DNA of 52,540 nt. Origin: an uncultured Nitratifractor sp. Lineage in GTDB: Bacteria > Campylobacterota > Campylobacteria > Campylobacterales > Sulfurovaceae. The translations under genes were made by a program, and so were the position numbers. The notes beneath the pieces were generated by a model. That model saw only the letters and a program-made list of their open reading frames with translations, made no database searches and was not told the DNA's origin. The stretch lies in assembly GCA_913054475.1 (NCBI GenBank), contig CAJXJF010000003.1:1-52540 (forward strand). The letters are read 5' to 3'. How positions within the stretch are numbered: position 1 is the first letter of the stretch; each line of letters begins with the position of its first letter. This document shows, piece by piece, positions 44,801-52,540 of the stretch.

Positions 44801-46416
44801 TGCTCCGCTTCAGGTCAATATTGTCGATTTTCGAAAAGTATAGGCAAAAATCAAAAAGATTTATCGACTCAGTGAAGCATAGGCTCATAACCTGGGCCGT
44901 GAAACTCGACAACTCCCGGAAACAAAAGGAGCTCAGGAAGAGGGTGGAGGATATTCTGAACAATCCGTCCAACCCCAAGAAGCGCTATCTCGACATCTTC
45001 ATAATAGTTCTCATAATCAGCTCTGTATTCATAATGATATACGAGGTCAAACATCCCCTACCGCTATGGATGGATATCTACGATATCTACTTCGTATCGC
45101 TCATCTTTCTGATCGAGTACATTCTAAGACTGTGGATATCGAGCGATATGACAAGCGAATTTGTAGAGGAGTACAACAAAGCCACCTTTCTCGGCAGAGA
45201 GTTCAAGGTGCTGCCCGCTCTTGCCAGGGGTTTGAAGAAGAAGCTCGAATTTATGATAACTCCGGCGGCCATAATAGATCTGCTCGCCATACTCCCGGCC
45301 TACAGACCGCTGAGAGTCCTCAGAATATTCGTACTCTTCAGATTTCTGAAACTGCTTAGATACACGAGAAGTATCAATCAGTTCGTCGAAGTGCTCTCCA
45401 ACAAGCGCTTCGAACTTCTCACACTGCTTCTTCTGCTCCTTTTCGTGATGATGACGGGAGCTATAGCCATATATGTACTCGAAGATATGCGCAATCCCGA
45501 CATAAAGAGTATGTTCGACGCAATCTACTGGTCGCTCGTGACCATAAGTACTGTCGGATACGGAGATATATCGCCCGTTTCGGATATGGGGCGGGTCATA
45601 GCCATGATAATAATACTCTTCGGCATAGCGATGATCTCTTTCGCCACTTCGGTTATCGTATCGGCCTTTTCCGAAAAATTGCACACACTCAAAGAAGAGA
45701 GGATAATAGACGAAATCAACAAGAGTGAAGAGTTTCTCATTATCTGCGGCTACGGACAGATGAGCAAAATGTTCTTCAGACAGTTTAGCAAGATAGATTT
45801 CAAATATATAATTCTGGACAAGAACCCAGAGAGGGTCAAAGAGGCTCTGCACGATGGATATGACGCTATTGTCGATGATGCGAGCAGACACGAAACTCTG
45901 GCACGCTTCGATACGAACAACTCGAGAGTGACGGTGATGTGCATGACGCACGACGATGTGGAAAATATCTATATCACCCTCAACGCCAAGAATATCTCTC
46001 CCAAAATCAAGGTGATAGCCAGAGCGGGAAGTGAAAATATCGTCAACAAATACAGACGGGCGGGAGCGGACCATATACTGCTTCCCAACGAAACAGCCAG
46101 TACCATGATGGCCGTAGCGATTATGCGCCCCACCATGTACAAGGCCATCGATGCCATCTTCAGCGGTAAAAATGTCGCCATGCTCGATGAAGTGATAGTC
46201 CACAGCCACGGACATCTATTGGGCAAAAAGATAAAAGATATCGACTTCAAACATTTCAAACTCATTCCGATTGGAATACAAAAACAGAATGAAAAGCGTT
46301 TCATATTCAACCCAGATCCCGAAATCGTATTAGAGCACAGAGATGTACTACTGGTGATGGGAGACAAGAGAAGTATCTCCTATTTCATAGAGATAAGTTG
46401 TAAGGATAGATGCTGA
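44800..46416 (+). CDS. Six-helix voltage-gated-type K+ channel with RCK domain
   Basis: The 538-residue protein has a cytoplasmic N-terminus (about 65 residues) and six membrane helices. The fourth is Arg-rich (RPLRVLRIFVLFRFLKLLRYTRS), resembling a voltage sensor. The selectivity filter TISTVGYGDISPVS is near residue 250. After the pore, an RCK/TrkA-N fold (FLIICGYGQMSKMFFRQF...YIILDKNPERVK) and a TrkA-C-like segment follow. It conducts K+ and is gated by voltage and/or a nucleotide. The Helicobacter channel HpKchA is a likely relative. A separate RCK protein follows at once. Confidence 0.9.
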   Translation: MLRFRSILSIFEKYRQKSKRFIDSVKHRLITWAVKLDNSRKQKELRKRVEDILNNPSNPKKRYLDIFIIVLIISSVFIMIYEVKHPLPLWMDIYDIYFVSLIFLIEYILRLWISSDMTSEFVEEYNKATFLGREFKVLPALARGLKKKLEFMITPAAIIDLLAILPAYRPLRVLRIFVLFRFLKLLRYTRSINQFVEVLSNKRFELLTLLLLLLFVMMTGAIAIYVLEDMRNPDIKSMFDAIYWSLVTISTVGYGDISPVSDMGRVIAMIIILFGIAMISFATSVIVSAFSEKLHTLKEERIIDEINKSEEFLIICGYGQMSKMFFRQFSKIDFKYIILDKNPERVKEALHDGYDAIVDDASRHETLARFDTNNSRVTVMCMTHDDVENIYITLNAKNISPKIKVIARAGSENIVNKYRRAGADHILLPNETASTMMAVAIMRPTMYKAIDAIFSGKNVAMLDEVIVHSHGHLLGKKIKDIDFKHFKLIPIGIQKQNEKRFIFNPDPEIVLEHRDVLLVMGDKRSISYFIEISCKDRC

Positions 46417-47138
46417 TGAATAAGGGCAAGATGGGGATTATCCTTTTCGGTTATGGGAAGTTCGGCAGGAATGTAGCTCGTACACTCAAGAAGGAGGGGA
46501 TAGAGTCGATGCTTCTCATAGAGTCCGACACGGAGAACTACAACAAGGCTATCGAAGACGGTTTCGATAATGTGAAATTGATGGATGTCACAGATGATGC
46601 AAATCTCGAAGAGATAGCGGTCACAGAAGAGGACCAGCTAGTCTGTCTGATGGATGACGACCATCTCAATGTCTTTCTTGTCCTCTCCCTCAAAGCTCTC
46701 TATCCCAACAACAATGTTCTTGCACTCTCGGACTCCATATATGCCACGAGCAAACTGAAAATGGCAGGAGCCGACAGGGTGATAGACCTATATTCCGTAA
46801 GTGCGAATCGGATATACAATATCCTAAGAAAGCCCATAGCCACCCGCTTCCTCGACGGTTTCACCGATGGCAATCACGGATATAATTTCAGACAGATTCG
46901 CATACCGGAAAACTCCTTTCTGCATGAAAAGAGACTCGATGATATAGATTTCAGACGCTATGGTATCATTTTCATAGGGATGATAGATGTGGAGCTTGCA
47001 AACAGCTTCATCTTCGTGACAACAGGTCTGGAGCACAAGCTCGATGCGGGTGACATAATCGTATGTATAGGTCACTGCGAAGATCTGGACCGTTTCGAAG
47101 AGATCATAAAAGAGCCTGAGGAGGAGTGCAGAATATGA
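46416..47138 (+). CDS. TrkA-type RCK-domain protein
   Basis: I choose ATG 46416 because AAGGA lies 9 nt before it, whereas the ATG at 46410 has too little spacing. The 240 residues hold an RCK_N domain (GIILFGYGKFGRNVARTLKKEGIESMLLIESD, with GxGxxG NAD/ATP loop) and an RCK_C domain (about 160-235, ending GDIIVCIGHCEDLDRFEE). No membrane segments are present. It probably forms part of the gating ring of the neighbouring channel, or regulates another K+ uptake system. Its stop overlaps the gpsA ATG (ATGA). Confidence 0.85.
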   Translation: MNKGKMGIILFGYGKFGRNVARTLKKEGIESMLLIESDTENYNKAIEDGFDNVKLMDVTDDANLEEIAVTEEDQLVCLMDDDHLNVFLVLSLKALYPNNNVLALSDSIYATSKLKMAGADRVIDLYSVSANRIYNILRKPIATRFLDGFTDGNHGYNFRQIRIPENSFLHEKRLDDIDFRRYGIIFIGMIDVELANSFIFVTTGLEHKLDAGDIIVCIGHCEDLDRFEEIIKEPEEECRI

Positions 47139-48055
47139 ATATGGCAATCATTGGAGCGGGCAAGTGGGGAAGAGCTCTCAAGCACGCTTTTTCGGATAGA
47201 AACAGTGTCGTAATAAGCTCCAGAAGAGTACATGAGCTGGAGAACTTCGTGGATATGGACGAAGCGCTGGAGAGAGAGTATCTCGTAATGGCCATACCGG
47301 CACAGTTCGTACGGGAGTGGATGAGAGAGAATTTCACAGACAGAGGACAGAAGATTCTTGTGGCGGCAAAAGGCATAGAGACTGAAAGCGGCTCTATGCT
47401 GAACGAGATTTTTCAAAATTTTCTGCCGAAGGAGAGGATCGCCTATCTCTCGGGCCCCTCTTTTGCCGCGGAGGTTATGCAGTCTCTGCCCACGGCCCTC
47501 GTGGTCAGTTCCCAAAATCAGGAGCTTGCACGAAAGTTCGTTTCGGCCCTTCCTAGCTATATAAAAGGCTATGTCGATGACGATGTGATAGGGGCGGAGA
47601 GCGGAGGGGCCTACAAAAATGTGATCGCGATAGCTTCGGGAGTGTGCGAAGGATTGAAGCTCGGAAGCAACGCGAAAGCGGCTCTCGTATCCAGAGGTCT
47701 CGTGGAGATGGCGAGATTCGGAGAACACTTCGGTGCCAGAAAGGAGACATTTCTCTCGCTCGGAGGAGCCGGAGATCTCTTTTTGAGTGCCAACAGCATA
47801 CTTTCGAGAAACTACAGGGTCGGACTCGGACTCGCCGAAGGCAAAAAGCTCGAATCTATCCTCGAAGAGCTCGGAGAGGTCGCCGAAGGAGTCGCCACCG
47901 CCAAAGCTCTGAGCTATATAGCCCAATCTCAAAAACTCTATCTCCCCATAGCGACCGAAGTTTACGCCATGCTCAATGGCAAAGACCCCAGAAAGAGTCT
48001 GGAAGACCTGCTCGGCAAAAGTATGGAAGAACTCAGGGGAGGGCTTGATGTATAA
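47135..48055 (+). CDS. gpsA: NAD(P)-dependent glycerol-3-phosphate dehydrogenase
   Basis: GpsA reduces dihydroxyacetone phosphate to sn-glycerol-3-phosphate for phospholipids. The ATG at 47135 has AGGAG 8 nt before it, leaving 306 residues. Markers are the NAD motif NMAIIGAGKWGRALKHAF, VAAKGIETESG, YLSGPSFAAEVMQSLPTALVV and the catalytic Lys loop GAESGGAYKNVIAIASGVCEGL. LGGAGDLFLS-N and NYRVGLGLAEGKKLESILEE follow. It overlaps the RCK gene by 4 nt. Confidence 0.95.
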   Translation: MNMAIIGAGKWGRALKHAFSDRNSVVISSRRVHELENFVDMDEALEREYLVMAIPAQFVREWMRENFTDRGQKILVAAKGIETESGSMLNEIFQNFLPKERIAYLSGPSFAAEVMQSLPTALVVSSQNQELARKFVSALPSYIKGYVDDDVIGAESGGAYKNVIAIASGVCEGLKLGSNAKAALVSRGLVEMARFGEHFGARKETFLSLGGAGDLFLSANSILSRNYRVGLGLAEGKKLESILEELGEVAEGVATAKALSYIAQSQKLYLPIATEVYAMLNGKDPRKSLEDLLGKSMEELRGGLDV

Positions 48056-48056
48056 T
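48051..48056 (+). promoter_or_regulatory. -10 box of L,D-transpeptidase gene
   Basis: TATAAT overlaps the gpsA stop and lies 42 bp before the next ATG. The direct repeat ATAATTTCG-ATAATTTCG-ATA spans 48052-48072. Confidence 0.45.
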
Positions 48057-48097
48057 TTCGATAATTTCGATACCCAAATCAGAAAAGAGAGAAGCCA

Positions 48098-49381
48098 ATG
48101 AAAAAGATCCGTATTGCACTCGTCGTCATGACGCTCCTCTTCGCAGGATGCAGAGGACCTCACATAGGAGACAAAAACGGGTGGGGAGATGAGCAGAAGA
48201 GAGAGTTCGAAGAGATTCTCTCCAGCGACAGGTACGCTTCTCTTTGCAATCTCACCCCTCTCTACCAAGAGTATCTGCAAAGCGGAGATACTGCCGTACT
48301 GTCGAAACTGCTCGTCGGCTACAGCGTAAATCTCGCCAACAGCTGTATAGATATCGAGCACTTCAGGGAGGAGATGCGCAAAAGAGAGGAGAAGAAGATA
48401 AAATCACACTACCAAATCTCCCTACAAAACATATCTTCCGCGGAGATAATATCGAAACTGAGAGATGGCTATACGATAAAAGAGATTCTAAACAGCTACA
48501 AACCAGCCAATCCATATTTCTATATTCTCACCCGCCGTTATCTGAGATATCGTCACGGAGGTCTTTCAGCAGAGAACCTGAGGAAGCTGAAGCTAAACAT
48601 AGAAAGGACGAAAATCATGAATGACGAGGGCTGGGGGGATAGATTTATGCTCGTCAATATCCCGGAATACACCTTCCGTCTCATCGAGCACAATCGCAGC
48701 GTGATGAAGTTTCCTGTAGTCGTCGGGCGAAAAAAGTGGCAGACACCCGTTTTCGACTCCACGATGAAATATATCGTTCTCAATCCAAATTGGAATGTCC
48801 CAGACAATATAGCCAGAGACGAAGAGATTCCCAAAATCATCAGAAATCCCTTCTATCTGAAAAAGAAGAATATGTTGGTTTACAGAAACTGCGATGACGA
48901 TTCCAAACCGATAAATCCGCGCAAGGTACCATGGAGAAAGCTTCTGAGCAAAGAGTATAAAAAGAGAAATCTTCCCTACAAGATAGTGGAACTTCCGTCG
49001 GAAAAGAATGCACTGGGAAAAGTGAAGTTCATCTTTCCCAACGAATATTCTGTCTATATGCACGATACTCCCTCCAAACACCTCTTCAGGCACAAATTCA
49101 GAGCCTATAGTCACGGCTGTATAAGACTCTCCAAGCCCATAGAGCTTCTCGAGCGACTCTCCGACAGCAACCTGACTCTGGAGAGGAAGAGTATAGATGA
49201 GATATTCGAATCGAAAAAGATGCGCTACACCACACTCAAAGAGTATATCCCGGTACATATAGTCTATCTGAGCGCCTTCGTGGAGGAGGACGGGAGTCTG
49301 AAATTTTTCCACGATATCTACGGATTCGACACCATACAGAGACTTAGGGGAGAGGAGCAAGATGGCACTGAGGGGCTGTAG
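48098..49381 (+). CDS. L,D-transpeptidase (YkuD/YcbB-type) lipoprotein
   Basis: The 427-residue protein has a lipoprotein signal, VVMTLLFAGC. A helical region follows (about 25-175), and then a YkuD domain with FPVVVGRKKWQTPVFDS, YIVLNPNWNVPDNIA and the catalytic loop YMHDTPSKHLF...AYSHGCIRLSKPIELL (active-site Cys). It forms 3-3 cross-links in peptidoglycan or links lipoproteins to it, from the periplasmic side of a membrane. AGAGAGAAG precedes the ATG. The alpha/beta hydrolase gene starts 20 nt inside its end. Confidence 0.92.
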   Translation: MKKIRIALVVMTLLFAGCRGPHIGDKNGWGDEQKREFEEILSSDRYASLCNLTPLYQEYLQSGDTAVLSKLLVGYSVNLANSCIDIEHFREEMRKREEKKIKSHYQISLQNISSAEIISKLRDGYTIKEILNSYKPANPYFYILTRRYLRYRHGGLSAENLRKLKLNIERTKIMNDEGWGDRFMLVNIPEYTFRLIEHNRSVMKFPVVVGRKKWQTPVFDSTMKYIVLNPNWNVPDNIARDEEIPKIIRNPFYLKKKNMLVYRNCDDDSKPINPRKVPWRKLLSKEYKKRNLPYKIVELPSEKNALGKVKFIFPNEYSVYMHDTPSKHLFRHKFRAYSHGCIRLSKPIELLERLSDSNLTLERKSIDEIFESKKMRYTTLKEYIPVHIVYLSAFVEEDGSLKFFHDIYGFDTIQRLRGEEQDGTEGL

Positions 49382-50084
49382 ATACGACAAGGGACTTTTC
49401 GAAATATCCTACGATATTCTCAATCCCGACAAGGAGAAAAGCATTCTCTTTCTCCATGGCTGGGGCAGTGAGAGAGAGATAATGAAACAGGCTTTCTCAT
49501 CCACTCTGGATTCATACAGGCATATCTATATCGATATGCCCGGTTTCGGAAAGTCGCCCAACGATATTTTTCTCGAAACAAAAGAGTACGCATCCATAGT
49601 GAAACTCTTTCTCGATGAAATCGGTATGCAGGCCGATATCGTCGTCGGACACTCCTTCGGAGGCAAAGTCGCCACTGTGCTAAATCCGAACTGTCTCGTC
49701 CTCCTCTCCTCTTCGGGAATCAAGGTGCCCAAAAGCTTCGGGGTAAAAGCCAAAATAGCCATCTACAAAACTCTGAGAAAAATGGGTCTGGGGGCACTGA
49801 GAAGATATTTCACGAGTGAAGATGCCAGAGATATGAACGATGCGATGTATGAGACCTTCAAATATGTGGTAAACGAGGATTTCGAGCCGAATTTCGAAAA
49901 GGTCGATGGCAAAGCTCTGCTCTTCTGGGGAAAATCGGACACCGCCACACCGCTATGGACTACCGAAAAGATAATGGCGCGAATCCCCGGCATCTCGAAA
50001 CTCCACACTTTCGAAGGCGGACACTACTTCTTCCTGCAACACTCCCGTGAAATAGCTTCCATAATCGAAAAGGAGTGTCCATAG
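49362..50084 (+). CDS. Alpha/beta-fold hydrolase
   Basis: The 240-residue protein has the fold's motifs ILFLHGWGSEREI (oxyanion loop), YIDMPGFGKS and the nucleophile elbow VVGHSFGGKVA (Ser near residue 98). The Asp in LLFWGKSDTATP and the late His in TFEGGHYFFLQ complete the triad. The substrate is unknown. Its start overlaps the L,D-transpeptidase gene by 20 nt, so both are coupled and it may act on envelope precursors. I recall similar genes next to murein genes in Campylobacterota. Confidence 0.82.
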   Translation: MALRGCRYDKGLFEISYDILNPDKEKSILFLHGWGSEREIMKQAFSSTLDSYRHIYIDMPGFGKSPNDIFLETKEYASIVKLFLDEIGMQADIVVGHSFGGKVATVLNPNCLVLLSSSGIKVPKSFGVKAKIAIYKTLRKMGLGALRRYFTSEDARDMNDAMYETFKYVVNEDFEPNFEKVDGKALLFWGKSDTATPLWTTEKIMARIPGISKLHTFEGGHYFFLQHSREIASIIEKECP

Positions 50085-50087
50085 GGC

Positions 50088-50759
50088 TTATAGAGAGTCG
50101 TACTCTATAGGATCTTCTATCCCCGCCTTTTCAAAACCTGCAAGCCTCAGTCTGCAGCTGTCACACAGGCCGCAAGCTTTTTGGCTGTTTTGATAACAGC
50201 TCCATGTATGCTCGAGCTTCACTCCGAGCCTCGAAGCCGTTTCGACTATCTCCGACTTTTTCAGATGCAGCAGCGGAGCCTCAATGGCGATGAGCGTATC
50301 GTCTTTGGTACCGAGATTGACAGCCCTCTCCATCGCTTCGATATAAAACTCACGGCAATCCGGATATCCGCTGCTATCCTCTTGAACCACTCCTATGAAA
50401 ATCGCTTCGGCACCCTCTTTTTCGGCTATGGCCGTGGCTATGGAGAGAAATATGCCGTTGCGAAAAGGTACATAGGTCACGGGAACCCCCTCTTCCAATC
50501 CGCCCGTAGGCACCTCTATCGATTCGTCGGTAAGTGCCGACGCCCCAATCACGGAGAAGAACGGAAGGTCTATCTCATATCTCTCCCGAGCTTCTAGGTC
50601 GTCGCATATCGCTCTGAAAGCTTCGAGCTCCTTTTCCTGCGTCCTTTGCCCATAATTGAAGTGTACGGCTACGAGCGTATAGCCCTCCTCTTTGGCGATG
50701 GCCGCACTTACCGCACTATCCATCCCTCCCGATAATATAACTACAGCTTTGGCAGACAT
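50088..50759 (-). CDS. queC: 7-cyano-7-deazaguanine synthase
   Basis: QueC converts carboxydeazaguanine to preQ0 with ATP and ammonia, on the way to queuosine in tRNA. The 223 residues begin AVVILSGGMDSAVSAAIAKEEGY (PP-loop ATPase). They contain VPFRNGIFLSIATAIAEKEGAE and YPDCREFYIEAM. The zinc site near the end is CYQNSQKACGLCDSCRLR. AAGGGGGG precedes the ATG. It diverges from ybeY across a 53-bp gap that contains a perfect dyad. Confidence 0.96.
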   Translation of the reverse strand: MSAKAVVILSGGMDSAVSAAIAKEEGYTLVAVHFNYGQRTQEKELEAFRAICDDLEARERYEIDLPFFSVIGASALTDESIEVPTGGLEEGVPVTYVPFRNGIFLSIATAIAEKEGAEAIFIGVVQEDSSGYPDCREFYIEAMERAVNLGTKDDTLIAIEAPLLHLKKSEIVETASRLGVKLEHTWSCYQNSQKACGLCDSCRLRLAGFEKAGIEDPIEYDSL

Positions 50760-50784
50760 CCAGATACCCCCCTTTTACTGCGAT

Positions 50785-50804
50785 TTTACCCTAAATTGGG
50801 TAAA
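50785..50804. promoter_or_regulatory. Dyad TTTACCC-TAAATT-GGGTAAA in queC/ybeY gap
   Basis: The perfect 7+6+7 inverted repeat fills much of the divergent 53-bp region. The minus-strand TAAAAT at 50784-50789, a likely queC -10 box, overlaps its left arm. A regulator bound there would block queC and possibly ybeY. No known family's operator is recognised. Confidence 0.45.
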
Positions 50805-50812
50805 CTCCCGAC

Positions 50813-51235
50813 ATGGTAAGTATAGAAAACAGAAGCGAAAGCGAAATCGCAAGCGATATAGTGCACACAATCGCCGAAAGGTTCGGCGAGAGAGAAGTGG
50901 AGCTGATACTGTGCGACGACAGAGAGATAAGAGAGCTCAACCATAGATACAGAGGTATCGACAGAGCTACCGATGTACTTAGTTTCCCCACGGAGGGGGA
51001 GCTTCCCGTCCTTCCGCTGGGCTCCATCGTAATCTCCGTGGAGAAGGTGAAAGAGAAGGCCGCCGAGTACGGACATTCGCAGGAGGATGAACTCGCACTG
51101 CTTTTCATACATGGAATGCTCCATCTTGCAGGATACGATCACGAAAGCGACGACGGAGAGATGAGAGCCAAGGAGAGAGAGCTCATAGAGGAGTTCGGAC
51201 TTCCCGAGAGTCTTATAGTCAGAAACGGGGGATAG
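50813..51235 (+). CDS. ybeY: Endoribonuclease YbeY
   Basis: YbeY is a metal-dependent RNase used in 16S rRNA 3' maturation and ribosome quality control. The 140 residues include ELNHRYRGIDRATDVLSFP and the zinc site FIHGMLHLAGYDHES (HGxLHLxGYDH). It has an unremarkable ribosome site. The exchanger gene starts 3 nt after its stop. Confidence 0.95.
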   Translation: MVSIENRSESEIASDIVHTIAERFGEREVELILCDDREIRELNHRYRGIDRATDVLSFPTEGELPVLPLGSIVISVEKVKEKAAEYGHSQEDELALLFIHGMLHLAGYDHESDDGEMRAKERELIEEFGLPESLIVRNGG

Positions 51236-51238
51236 AGT

Positions 51239-52189
51239 ATGGATTATCCTATTTTCGTGATATCACTGGCCACGCTGATATGGGGAGCCGATCTTCTCAT
51301 TGCGCAGAGTGAGAAGATAGCCTTGAGATTCGACATCTCCGAATATGTAATCGGCGCCACACTCATAGCGCTGGGTACCAGCCTTCCGGAGATGGCGGCC
51401 TCCATAGCCGCAAGTGCGAACCTAAAGGCGGAAATAGCTCTCTCCAATGTCATCGGAAGCAATATACTCAATATCACACTCGTACTGGCTTCCGTCTTTC
51501 TGATAGCCAAAAAGATAGAGCCGGAGAGGGACTTCTTCGCCAAAGACAGCTCTTGGGCACTCTTCCCCATACTGATATTTCTCGTTATGGCATATACGAA
51601 CAGCTTCGATAGGATAGATGGCCTTTTGCTGATATCGATGATGCTCGCATATCTGCTCTTTCTCAAAAACAGTGCCAGAGAATTACTCGCCATAGAAGGA
51701 GATGAGATCGAGGAGATACAGAAGAGCCCCTTCTCTTGGAGTCGTACGGCCTCTCTGCTCATACTGGGTTTCATACTCGTTATCGGCGGAGCCGAATTTA
51801 CCGTAGAGAGTGCCTCCAATATCGCGAGGGAGCTTGGTGTGAGCGAATGGATAATCGGTATAGTCATGGTCTCGATGGGAACCTCCATGCCCGAACTCAT
51901 AGTCTCCATCGTAGCGGCGGGCAAGGGCAAGGCCGATATGGCCATCGGCAATATCATCGGCTCGAATATGACCAATATCACTGTAGTACTCGGTGCAGCA
52001 GCTCTCGTAAATCCCATCTCTCTCGATATGAGACCCTATATCTTCGACATATCGGTAATGATAGCGGCGACGCTGATGCTGGTGTTCATCACCGCCAACA
52101 GGATGTACAGCAAACCTGCGGGTATCAGCCTGCTCGTTCTGCTCTTCATATTTCTGAAACATCTCGCAGGCACTCTATCACATGGCTGA
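51239..52189 (+). CDS. Na+/Ca2+ exchanger (CaCA family, YrbG type)
   Basis: The 316-residue membrane protein has two inverted halves. The first has GATLIALGTSLPEMAASIAAS and NVIGSNILNIT. The second has GIVMVSMGTSMPELIVSIVAA and NIIGSNMTNITVV. These are the alpha repeats whose Glu residues bind Ca2+ and Na+. About ten helices are predicted, and there is no cytoplasmic regulatory loop. It likely exports Ca2+ or balances Na+ in a marine cell. It is in the ybeY transcript. Confidence 0.92.
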   Translation: MDYPIFVISLATLIWGADLLIAQSEKIALRFDISEYVIGATLIALGTSLPEMAASIAASANLKAEIALSNVIGSNILNITLVLASVFLIAKKIEPERDFFAKDSSWALFPILIFLVMAYTNSFDRIDGLLLISMMLAYLLFLKNSARELLAIEGDEIEEIQKSPFSWSRTASLLILGFILVIGGAEFTVESASNIARELGVSEWIIGIVMVSMGTSMPELIVSIVAAGKGKADMAIGNIIGSNMTNITVVLGAAALVNPISLDMRPYIFDISVMIAATLMLVFITANRMYSKPAGISLLVLLFIFLKHLAGTLSHG

Positions 52190-52261
52190 GGATAAAAGGC
52201 TATCTTTATAAACAAGAGCGGTTAAACATAGCTTTAAAAGCAAAAATTCATCTACCCAAGT

Positions 52262-52275
52262 GCGACTTCAGTCGC
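52262..52275. repeat. REP hairpin
   Basis: GCGACT-TC-AGTCGC, without the GGGG flank. Confidence 0.6.
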
Positions 52276-52338
52276 GGATTCAACACAAAAGTTCATACAA
52301 GCTTACCATCGCCATGGATTATAAAAGTCCATCTACTT

Positions 52339-52360
52339 GGGGCCGCGACTTTAGTCGCGG
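52339..52360. repeat. REP hairpin with GGGG flank
   Basis: GGGG followed by CCGCGACT-TT-AGTCGCGG, a perfect 8-bp stem. Confidence 0.75.
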
Positions 52361-52510
52361 AATTGTGTCGGAGTCCATAAAACTCGCCATCGAAATGGAA
52401 AGCAGAAGTCCATTTACCATCTATGCGTGGCTGAAGTTTCCGACTTCTTTGGGTTTCGGACTCTATCTCGCAATGGCTAAATTTGAACCCTGCTCTATGC
52501 AAGGTTCTAT

Positions 52511-52532
52511 CGGCGACTAAAGTCGCCGCCCC
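52511..52532. repeat. REP hairpin with CCCC flank
   Basis: CGGCGACT-AA-AGTCGCCG followed by CCCC. It is the reverse complement of the REP at 13642-13663, identical in all 22 bases. Confidence 0.8.
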
Positions 52533-52540
52533 TGTGAGAG

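Larger units (their letters stand above)
52190..52540. repeat. Repeat-rich region at right edge, inverted relative to 13.5 kb
   Basis: No gene is seen here, and the ORFs listed are chance frames. The reverse complement of 52343-52532 aligns along its whole length with 13642-13833: REP, then ACCTT..., TCCGAAA, CTTCAGCC, AGATGGTAAATGGACTTCTG, then a REP. A further partial unit with TAGATGGACTTTTATAATCC lies at about 52255-52338. Together with 13.5 kb this shows a dispersed composite repeat. The array probably continues past the window. Confidence 0.75.

Overview
The window looks like chromosomal DNA from a Campylobacterota (epsilonproteobacterial) species, probably a respiratory marine or vent-type member with moderate GC. 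This rests on several gene arrangements I associate with that phylum: a trmB-ftsE-ftsX-envC cluster with a long TrmB, a petABC operon with a two-haem cytochrome c1, a di-haem peroxidase, and promoters that show a clear TATAAT -10 box but rarely a -35. I cannot name the genus from sequence alone. One tRNA gene, tRNA-Ser(GCU), is present. There is no rRNA and no CRISPR array.

Left edge (1-1433) is accessory DNA. A decayed IS5-type transposase start abuts an ImmA/IrrE-like metalloprotease gene, which is coupled to a membrane coiled-coil protein. A GC-rich non-coding stretch follows. From 1434 to 6464, reading leftward, are a YfdX-like protein, a glucan phosphorylase homologue without the usual PLP lysine, phosphoglucomutase (glycogen/glucan turnover) and a glycine-zipper lipoprotein. 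Then come tRNA-Ser, a Crp/Fnr regulator with a dyad upstream, lolA with a coiled-coil partner, and leuD-leuB.

From 10.7 to 20 kb the direction reverses: rpoD and a CinA/MoaB-like protein, a repeat-rich gap, yebC with a small Cys-containing protein, a HAD hydrolase (leftward), then secA and a LolC/E permease. From 20 to 26 kb, leftward, are the cytochrome bc1 operon petABC with an FNR-type dyad near -43, and mnmG with a PseG/SpsG-like protein. ribE and a cupin face right. At 26.9-29.3 kb a lysozyme-like protein and a lipoprotein diverge from a DUF4214 protein carrying a 30-bp coding minisatellite.

From 29.4 to 33.9 kb, rightward, are a MATE exporter, mogA, a small unknown, serB and an ABC exporter. 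From 34 to 43 kb, leftward, is a cell-envelope block: envC, ftsX, ftsE, trmB, an FN3 lipoprotein, rluD, a PagL-like deacylase, a GGDEF/EAL protein and a cytochrome c peroxidase. From 43.4 to 52.2 kb, mostly rightward, are gatB, a K+ channel with an RCK domain, a second RCK protein, gpsA, an L,D-transpeptidase, an alpha/beta hydrolase, queC (leftward), ybeY and a Na+/Ca2+ exchanger.

The most notable non-gene structure is a family of REP-type hairpins (GGGG-CGGCGACTTTAGTCGCCG) embedded in a composite repeat of about 170 bp. It occurs at 13.5-13.9 kb and again, inverted, at the right end. One copy carries a complete REPIN, and its neighbour carries a single hybrid hairpin that looks like a deletion product of it.
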